A stretch of DNA of 6,406 bases from Clostridiales bacterium. GTDB taxonomy: Bacteria > Bacillota > Clostridia > Lachnospirales > Lachnospiraceae. Each line of letters starts with the position of its first letter. Position 1 is the first letter of the stretch. Below the pieces are notes generated by a model that saw only the letters and a list, made by a program, of their open reading frames with translations, was not told the origin of the DNA and ran no database searches. The stretch covers positions 1 through 6,406 of the forward strand of contig JAJQBV010000004.1 in the NCBI GenBank assembly GCA_021203115.1. Reading direction: 5' to 3'. The position numbers and the translations under genes are program-made. This document shows positions 1 through 6,406 of the stretch, one piece after another.

Positions 1-1
1 A

Positions 2-235
2 TTATTTACCCATGGTATCGCCGACGATACGCGCACATTTACGGTGCGGTTTGTCCGGACCGTTGTTCAGCTCGATCATGGAATAGAGGACACGCCGCTG
101 AACCGGTTTCAACCCATCTCTGACATCCGGAAGTGCTCTGGCCGCGATCACGCTCATGGCGTAATCGATATAGGAGCTTTCCATCGTTTTCTTTAAATCT
201 ACATCGTGGATCTGATCAAAAATCTTATCGTCCAT
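2..235 (-). CDS. gyrA: DNA gyrase subunit A, 5' end only
   Basis: This is the N-terminal 77 residues of the DNA-breaking and rejoining subunit of gyrase, which with GyrB forms an A2B2 enzyme that introduces negative supercoils. The opening [14 protein letters not shown], the stretch [29 protein letters not shown] (residues about 20-48) and the end [11 protein letters not shown] are typical of GyrA. The start follows a GGGAGA ribosome site at 243-248 with a 7-base spacer, and that site overlaps the gyrB stop codon, so expression is probably coupled. The catalytic tyrosine and the fluoroquinolone-contact Ser/Asp lie outside the window. The reading frame meets TAA at positions 4-2, exactly where the family continues YHPHGD. 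With one base left, I cannot tell a contig-end error from a real break. The family is certain; the truncation is unresolved. Confidence 0.9.
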   Translation of the reverse strand: MDDKIFDQIHDVDLKKTMESSYIDYAMSVIAARALPDVRDGLKPVQRRVLYSMIELNNGPDKPHRKCARIVGDTMGK

Positions 236-247
236 ACTTTATTCTCC

Positions 248-3269
<3,022 letters not shown>

Positions 3270-3273
<4 letters not shown>

Positions 3274-3479
3274 TTGCCAATCTGATAACTTTCCCCGCCG
3301 AAAGTAAACACATCTCCCTCTTTCAGCTTTCTTCCGCGGCGAAGATCAACTTCTCCGTTTACCTCAACCTCTCCATTCTGGATCACTTCTTTTGCCTCCA
3401 CACCGGAGTCCACACAGCCCGCCAGCTTCATTGCCTGTCCGAGCTTGATAAATTCATCTCTTATTTTGATTGTTTTCAT
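3270..3479 (-). CDS. yaaA: S4-domain RNA-binding protein YaaA/RlbA
   Basis: This small 69-residue protein is almost entirely one S4 RNA-binding fold. The pattern FIKLGQAMKLAG, then EAKEVIQNGEVEVNGEV, then RRGRKLKEGD is the signature of the YaaA family found between dnaN and recF in Firmicutes. In Bacillus the homologue has been connected with large ribosomal subunit assembly. That role is family knowledge and is not visible here. The gene begins 14 bases after dnaN stops, with GGAGAGAGG at 3483-3491 just before the ATG, and its stop overlaps the recF start by 4 bases. It has no signal peptide or membrane segment, so a cytoplasmic RNA-binding role fits. Identification is firm from both sequence and position; the exact function is less sure. 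Confidence 0.93.
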
Positions 3480-3493
3480 TTTCCTCTCTCCGG

Positions 3494-4606
3494 CTACACA
3501 GTGGCAGCGTTAAAATTGACAGGGAGAATCAGATAAATATAATTGTTATCCTCATCCCGGATAAAACAGGGAGCCTTCGGATTCACCATATAAAGGGTAA
3601 TCTCCTCATCATCAATCACGCGGAGCGCATCCATGAAGAACTTCGGATTAAACCCAATCATGATATCCTTTCCCTCTTTCTCGATCTCCATCTCTTCATC
3701 CATCGATCCGACAAAGGAGCGAATTTTCAGTTCCATGGATTGATCGGTTATATTTAAGATGATCGGCTTTTTATCTCCCTCGCGCACCAGCAGCGTCGCA
3801 CGGTCGATACAATCCATAAAATCTCTCTTATTTACCCTGACTTTCGTCTCATAATCGGAGGAAAGCATCTGATCAATGTGAAAATATTCACCCTCGATCA
3901 ATCTGGAAACAACCTTTGTCTGATCAAACTCGAACAAAACATGATTCTGCGTAAAATAGATATCCGCCATATCATCCGCTTCACCGGTCAGAATCTTGCT
4001 GACTTCCTGCAGTGTCTTGCCCGGAACAACGACCTTTCTCGATTCATATTTCTCCTTCATCTCAATATTCCGGATGGAAATGCGGTGTCCGTCCAGAGAA
4101 ACCACGCGGAGTCTGTTCTCCTGAATTTCAAACAATTCTCCGGACATCATCCGGTTATTTTCATTATCCGAAATGGAGAAAATCGTCTGCCTCACAACAT
4201 CCTTCAGTGTATACTGTGAAACAGAGACCGCTTCATTTTTCTCTACATAAGGAAGGCGGGAAAAATCTTCTCCAGATCTTCCGACGATATTGAACACGGC
4301 TTTCTCGCATTTGATGGTTGTGCGGAAAGAATTATCCGACTCTATGATCACTTCGTTGTCCGGAAGCTTCCGGACAATCTCCGAGAAAATCTTTGCATCC
4401 AGTGCAATGATTCCTCTTTCCGCTATTTTTCCGTCAACAATAGTCTCAATGCCGAGCTCCATGTCGTTCGCCGTCATTGTAATTTTTCCGGCAGAAGAGT
4501 CGATCAATATACATTCGAGAACAGACATCGTTGTTTTGGAAGGCACGGCCTTGGATACGATATTTACTCCTTTTGCCAGGTCTGATTTTGAACAGATGAT
4601 TTTCAT
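3494..4606 (-). CDS. dnaN: DNA polymerase III beta sliding clamp
   Basis: DnaN forms the ring-shaped dimer that tethers the replicative polymerase to DNA and docks many replication and repair proteins. The 370 residues are the normal length for three repeated clamp folds, roughly 1-120, 121-245 and 246-370. Recognisable family segments are the start MKIICSKSDLAKGVNIVSKAV, the central SLDGHRIS at 170-177 and the C-terminal YLILPV at 358-363, where the family forms its partner-binding pocket. The start is supported by AAAGGAG at 4615-4621, 8 bases before ATG. The gene follows the origin-like gap and leads the tightly packed dnaN-yaaA-recF-gyrB-gyrA group. A DnaA-box-like 9-mer covers the bases just before and at the first base of its start codon, which could connect its expression to DnaA (inference). 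Confidence 0.98.
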   Translation of the reverse strand: MKIICSKSDLAKGVNIVSKAVPSKTTMSVLECILIDSSAGKITMTANDMELGIETIVDGKIAERGIIALDAKIFSEIVRKLPDNEVIIESDNSFRTTIKCEKAVFNIVGRSGEDFSRLPYVEKNEAVSVSQYTLKDVVRQTIFSISDNENNRMMSGELFEIQENRLRVVSLDGHRISIRNIEMKEKYESRKVVVPGKTLQEVSKILTGEADDMADIYFTQNHVLFEFDQTKVVSRLIEGEYFHIDQMLSSDYETKVRVNKRDFMDCIDRATLLVREGDKKPIILNITDQSMELKIRSFVGSMDEEMEIEKEGKDIMIGFNPKFFMDALRVIDDEEITLYMVNPKAPCFIRDEDNNYIYLILPVNFNAATV

Positions 4607-4614
4607 GTAGATAA

Positions 4615-4621
4615 CTCCTTT
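4615..4621 (-). promoter_or_regulatory. dnaN ribosome binding site
   Basis: The minus strand reads AAAGGAG followed by an 8-base spacer and ATG, a good Shine-Dalgarno arrangement that fixes the dnaN start. The spacer is itself part of TTATCTACA (4606-4614), one base off the DnaA-box consensus. Confidence 0.85.
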
Positions 4622-4645
4622 CCGTGAAAAAACTGCGTGAAACGC

Positions 4646-4665
4646 ATAAATATATATAAGTAATT
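4646..4665. other. AT-rich tract, possible unwinding site
   Basis: Nineteen of these 20 bases are A or T, including ATAAATATATATAA at 4646-4659. It lies directly beyond the hexamer repeat on the dnaN side, where the first melted DNA of the origin would be expected. A shorter AT run (TTATATATTAA, 4930-4940) near the dnaA end is an alternative. Confidence 0.5.
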
Positions 4666-4680
4666 CATCTTCATCTTCTT
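4663..4680 (-). repeat. GAAGAT hexamer repeat beside DnaA box
   Basis: Read on the minus strand this is AAGAAGATGAAGATGAAT, a 3/6-base periodic purine-rich run with two tandem GAAGAT units. It lies between the CCCC run after the TTATTCACA box and the AT-rich tract. That is the position of the DnaA-trio element in the Bacillus subtilis origin unwinding system. The triplet content is similar, but the polarity does not match the published 3'-(G/A)AT-5' trio in the expected strand, so the functional call is tentative. Confidence 0.45.
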
Positions 4681-4686
4681 AAGGGG

Positions 4687-4703
4687 TGTGAATAAGTGGA
4701 AAA
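4687..4703 (-). promoter_or_regulatory. Tandem DnaA boxes nearest dnaN
   Basis: The minus strand holds TTTTCCACT (4703-4695, one mismatch to TTWTNCACA) running directly into TTATTCACA (4695-4687, a full match to TTWTNCACA). They share one base and are in the same orientation. TTATTCACA is the best box in the gap. It points toward dnaN and is followed at once by CCCC and the hexamer repeat, the place where a firm DnaA anchor is expected next to an unwinding element. Confidence 0.7.
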
Positions 4704-4748
4704 CTCCTTTCAGCCGTCTCATTTTCTGAGAAAAAAATTATTTTCCCG

Positions 4749-4757
4749 TGTGGAAAT
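4749..4757 (-). promoter_or_regulatory. DnaA box, one mismatch
   Basis: The minus strand reads ATTTCCACA, differing from TTTTCCACA at the first base. It lies in the left arm of the inverted repeat at 4742-4791 and is 22 bp, about two helical turns, from the next box at 4771. Confidence 0.55.
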
Positions 4758-4770
4758 CCGGAAAAAAGAA

Positions 4771-4779
4771 TCTGGATAA
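4771..4779 (-). promoter_or_regulatory. DnaA box, one mismatch
   Basis: The minus strand reads TTATCCAGA, differing from the consensus TTATCCACA only at base 8. It lies at the edge of the 18-base loop of the inverted repeat, directly touching the CCGGAT arm. Confidence 0.5.
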
Positions 4780-4793
4780 CCGGATGGGAAACG

Positions 4794-4822
4794 TTTATAA
4801 AATGAAAGTGAGTTTTTGTGAG
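4794..4822 (-). promoter_or_regulatory. Alternative weak dnaN promoter
   Basis: The minus strand has CTCACA (4822-4817, 4 of 6 to TTGACA), a 17-base spacer and TATAAA (4799-4794, 5 of 6 to TATAAT). The -35 overlaps a weak DnaA box. This is a mediocre match in an AT-rich region. Confidence 0.22.
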
Positions 4823-4825
4823 AAA
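4817..4825 (-). promoter_or_regulatory. Weak DnaA box
   Basis: The minus strand reads TTTCTCACA, one mismatch from TTTTTCACA (base 4). It is weak by itself, but it has the same orientation as the other dnaN-side boxes. Confidence 0.3.
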
Positions 4826-4839
4826 ATTTAATCCTTTCA

Positions 4840-4903
4840 AAATCCACATGATTTGGAAAAAATCCACATTCTCATCCACATATTATAAACAGCTTCATCC
4901 ACA
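4840..4903 (+). promoter_or_regulatory. Four DnaA boxes, plus orientation
   Basis: The core ATCCACA occurs four times on the plus strand, starting at 4842, 4862, 4874 and 4897. The full 9-mers are AAATCCACA (4840-4848 and 4860-4868, two mismatches each) and TCATCCACA (4872-4880 and 4895-4903, one mismatch each). All point toward dnaA, opposite to the boxes on the dnaN side. Intervals of 20, 12 and 23 bp are close to whole helical turns. The identical flanking within each pair suggests a lineage-specific box variant rather than decay. Confidence 0.65.
4882..4887 (-). promoter_or_regulatory. Possible dnaN promoter -10 element
   Basis: A perfect TATAAT occurs on the minus strand between two DnaA boxes (4872-4880 and 4895-4903). 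No good -35 hexamer lies 16-18 bases upstream, so only the -10 is convincing and this may be part of the AT-rich origin. If active, it would drive dnaN with a long leader and could be blocked by DnaA bound on either side. Confidence 0.3.
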
Positions 4904-4953
4904 ATAAGAGAATAAAGTTACCAAGGCTGTTATATATTAAGGAAGAAATCCGT

Positions 4954-6303
4954 TCAGTTCGGGTTAATTTTTTTCCGGACGGTCTCGACGGTTTGCTGGA
5001 ACGTCGAATCTGAACTGATGTCATCCGTGACCTGTTTGATTCCGTGGATGACGGTAGAGTGATCTCGTCCTCCCAGAAGTTGTCCGATGGAATCAAGCGG
5101 CAGATCGGTCATGTTTTTGCAGAGGTACATGGCAATCTGACGCGGTTTTGCGATATCTCTGCTTCTTGATTTCGATATAATCTGGTCTACCGTGATGCCA
5201 AAGTGCTCCGAGACAACCTCCACGATAAGATGGGGAGTGATTTCCTTCGGTTTATCGGGGGAGATGATGTTCTGGAGCTCCTCGATTGCAATATCCAGCG
5301 TGATTTCCTTGTGAACCAGATTGGAGTAGGCGATCAGCTTGTTCAAAGCTCCTTCCAGTTCACGGATGTTGGATTTGATGTTGATCGCTATGTAATTTAA
5401 AATATCATCGCTTAAGGAAAAACCGTCCTGTTCTTCCTTTTTGCGGAGGATTGCCATCCGGGTCTCATAGTCCGGAGAGCCAATGTCCGCCAGAAGACCC
5501 CACTCAAAGCGGGAACGAATGCGCTCCTCCAGTGTATCCATTTCCTTCGGAGGACGGTCACTGGACAGGATGATCTGTTTTTTGGCTACATGAAGCTCGT
5601 TGAACGTGTGGAAAAACTCCTCCTGTGTGCTCTCTTTCCCAATGATAAACTGAACGTCATCGATGAGAAGGACATCAATGCTGCGGTATTTTTCACGAAA
5701 ACGGGTCATAGCCGTGTTATTTCCGTTACGGATCGCTTCGATCAGTTCATTAGTAAACGTCTCGGAAGAAACGTACAGTACCTTTAAATCCGGATTGTGA
5801 GACAGGATAAAGTGTGCAATGGAGTGCATCAAATGTGTTTTTCCCAGTCCGACTCCTCCGTAGATGAAGAGGGGATTGTAGATATCCCCCGGTGATTCGG
5901 CCACAGCAAGGGATGCGGAGTGGGCGAACCGGTTATTGTTGCCGACGACGAAGGATTCAAAGGTATAGTAAGGGTTTAAGTTGGAACGCTCCGCCTCCTC
6001 CGTCATGGGAACCTTTTTGGAAAGGGGAGAGGTGAGCTTTTTCACCTCATCCGGGAGGACAAACTCAATCTCGTATTCCTGACCGGTCACCTCCGCGACG
6101 GCTACCTTCAGGGGAAGATAAAATTTCTTAGTAATATAGGAAAGAGCCAGTTGTTCGCTGGAAACGAGAATATAAACGCAGTTGTCCTTCACTGCGCACA
6201 CCTCCGGCGGCTTTAACCATGTATTAAACGATATATCGGTAAGATCGTGCTCCTCCTTGACCGTTAAAAGTATTTCTTCCCATTTTTGCTTAATCAATTC
6301 CAT
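4954..6303 (-). CDS. dnaA: Chromosomal replication initiator DnaA
   Basis: DnaA binds DnaA boxes, forms an ATP-dependent filament and melts the origin. The 449 residues match the usual length in Firmicutes. Domain I (about 1-85) has the FNTWL segment with W29, and a short linker follows. The AAA+ domain (about 110-335) shows Walker A GGVGLGKTH at 149-157, Walker B VLLIDDVQ at 211-218, sensor 1 around ILSSDRPPKEM at 245-255, the box VII/arginine finger in RIRSRFEWGL (R265) and sensor 2 SNIRELEGAL at 311-320. The C-terminal DNA-binding domain has KPRQIAMYL at 386-394 and the DnaA signature GGRDHSTVIHGIKQV at 411-425. All functional motifs look intact. The start is the first ATG of the frame and the N-terminus aligns with the family, though the upstream ribosome site is weak. 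The gene ends in TGA, directly before the origin-like gap. Confidence 0.98.
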   Translation of the reverse strand: MELIKQKWEEILLTVKEEHDLTDISFNTWLKPPEVCAVKDNCVYILVSSEQLALSYITKKFYLPLKVAVAEVTGQEYEIEFVLPDEVKKLTSPLSKKVPMTEEAERSNLNPYYTFESFVVGNNNRFAHSASLAVAESPGDIYNPLFIYGGVGLGKTHLMHSIAHFILSHNPDLKVLYVSSETFTNELIEAIRNGNNTAMTRFREKYRSIDVLLIDDVQFIIGKESTQEEFFHTFNELHVAKKQIILSSDRPPKEMDTLEERIRSRFEWGLLADIGSPDYETRMAILRKKEEQDGFSLSDDILNYIAINIKSNIRELEGALNKLIAYSNLVHKEITLDIAIEELQNIISPDKPKEITPHLIVEVVSEHFGITVDQIISKSRSRDIAKPRQIAMYLCKNMTDLPLDSIGQLLGGRDHSTVIHGIKQVTDDISSDSTFQQTVETVRKKINPN

Positions 6304-6332
6304 CTAATCTATCCGTTTTCGTATAGAGTAAA

Positions 6333-6342
6333 TTAGCGCTAA
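6333..6342. repeat. Perfect palindrome in dnaA leader
   Basis: TTAGCGCTAA is a perfect 10-bp palindrome, about +7 to +16 from the predicted transcription start and about 30 bases before the dnaA start codon. That is an operator-like position. No regulator can be named from the sequence. Confidence 0.35.
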
Positions 6343-6355
6343 AAACCTAACCTAT

Positions 6356-6384
6356 ATAATAACTCAAATTCATTCTCTTTTCAA
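6356..6384 (-). promoter_or_regulatory. dnaA promoter, sigma-A type
   Basis: The minus strand reads TTGAAA (6384-6379), a 17-base spacer and TATTAT (6361-6356): 5 of 6 for -35 if TTGACA is the reference, and 5 of 6 for -10. Transcription would start near 6348, giving a leader of about 45 bases before the dnaA ATG. It is the best promoter-like sequence seen in the window. No DnaA box was found in the 103 bases upstream of dnaA, so autoregulation, if present, must use sites beyond the edge. Confidence 0.6.
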
Positions 6385-6406
6385 TGAAAATCGGCAGTCA
6401 GTTTTT

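Larger units (their letters stand above)
4742..4791. repeat. Interrupted 12-bp inverted repeat with DnaA boxes
   Basis: The right arm is CCGGATGGGAAA (4780-4791). Its complement is present on the left as TTTCCC (4742-4747) and ATCCGG (4756-4761), separated by 8 extra bases, GTGTGGAA, which are the core of a DnaA box. The 18-base loop (4762-4779) ends with a second box-like 9-mer. All 12 arm positions pair. The structure could form a cruciform or simply be a symmetric protein-binding array. It has no T-run on either side, so it is not a normal terminator. Confidence 0.6.
4607..4953. other. Candidate oriC region between dnaA and dnaN
   Basis: This 347-bp gap has no credible gene. In many Firmicutes the unwinding half of oriC lies between dnaA and dnaN, and the content here fits that. 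There are at least eight 9-mers within two mismatches of the DnaA box, mostly within one. An AT-rich tract sits at 4646-4665, a hexamer repeat next to a CCCC run lies near dnaN, and a boxed inverted repeat occupies the middle. Sampled G/C counts on the plus strand change sign across this gap. No box is an exact TTATCCACA. The other half of a bipartite origin, upstream of dnaA, would lie beyond the window edge, because the 103 bases visible there contain no box. Assignment rests on position and motif density only. Confidence 0.85.

Noticed and set aside
4717..4731. TCTCA-TTTTC-TGAGA hairpin in the gap, considered as a dnaA terminator
   Set aside because: The stem is only 5 bp. In the direction of dnaA transcription the T-run precedes the stem rather than following it, so it is not an intrinsic terminator.
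4679..4879. 66-codon minus-strand frame across the origin-like gap, starting at GTG
   Set aside because: The start and first codons are made of DnaA-box repeats, there is no ribosome site, and the product resembles no family I know. It is a chance frame in AT-rich DNA.
5002..5008. CGTCGAA near the dnaA 3' end, considered as a Spo0A box (TGTCGAA)
   Set aside because: One mismatch in a 7-mer inside conserved coding sequence, with no partner sites. Not supportable.
5607..5615. TTTTCCACA on the minus strand inside dnaA
   Set aside because: It encodes the conserved EEFFHTF segment of DnaA, so protein constraint explains it. Isolated from other boxes.

Overview
The window is the chromosomal replication-origin neighbourhood of a Gram-positive bacterium, with gene order dnaA - dnaN - yaaA (S4 protein) - recF - gyrB - gyrA, all on the minus strand. 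This order is the classical Firmicutes one. The wording of the proteins (for example the N-termini of DnaA and DnaN), the moderate GC content and the strong Shine-Dalgarno sites at several genes suggest a member of the Clostridia, probably Lachnospiraceae. That family-level placement is inference from protein style, not from a database comparison.

Layout from right to left, which is the direction of transcription. Positions 6406-6304 hold the dnaA leader, with a good sigma-A-type promoter and a perfect 10-bp palindrome downstream of it. dnaA occupies 6303-4954. The 347-bp gap 4953-4607 has no credible gene. It is full of DnaA-box-like 9-mers and inverted repeats, has an AT-rich tract and carries a hexamer repeat next to dnaN. 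It is the best candidate for oriC, or its dnaN-proximal half. Then follow dnaN (4606-3494), yaaA (3479-3270), recF (3273-2173), gyrB (2176-248) and the 5' end of gyrA (235 to the window edge). From dnaN onward the genes are packed with gaps of at most 14 bases, or with 4-base ATGA stop/start overlaps, so they look like one operon.

The genes form the initiation and replication-support set. DnaA opens the origin, DnaN is the sliding clamp, RecF helps repair stalled forks, GyrB and GyrA supply negative supercoils, and the small S4 protein binds RNA and is tied to ribosome assembly. Sampled G and C counts on the plus strand change sign across the dnaA-dnaN gap, which supports bidirectional replication starting there.

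I found no mobile element, CRISPR array, tRNA, rRNA or unknown gene system. What deserves attention is the fine structure of the origin: degenerate boxes segregated by orientation, two boxes built into an inverted repeat, and a purine hexamer repeat in the unwinding-element position. There is also an in-frame stop in gyrA at the extreme window edge, at the conserved MGK|YHPHGD point.
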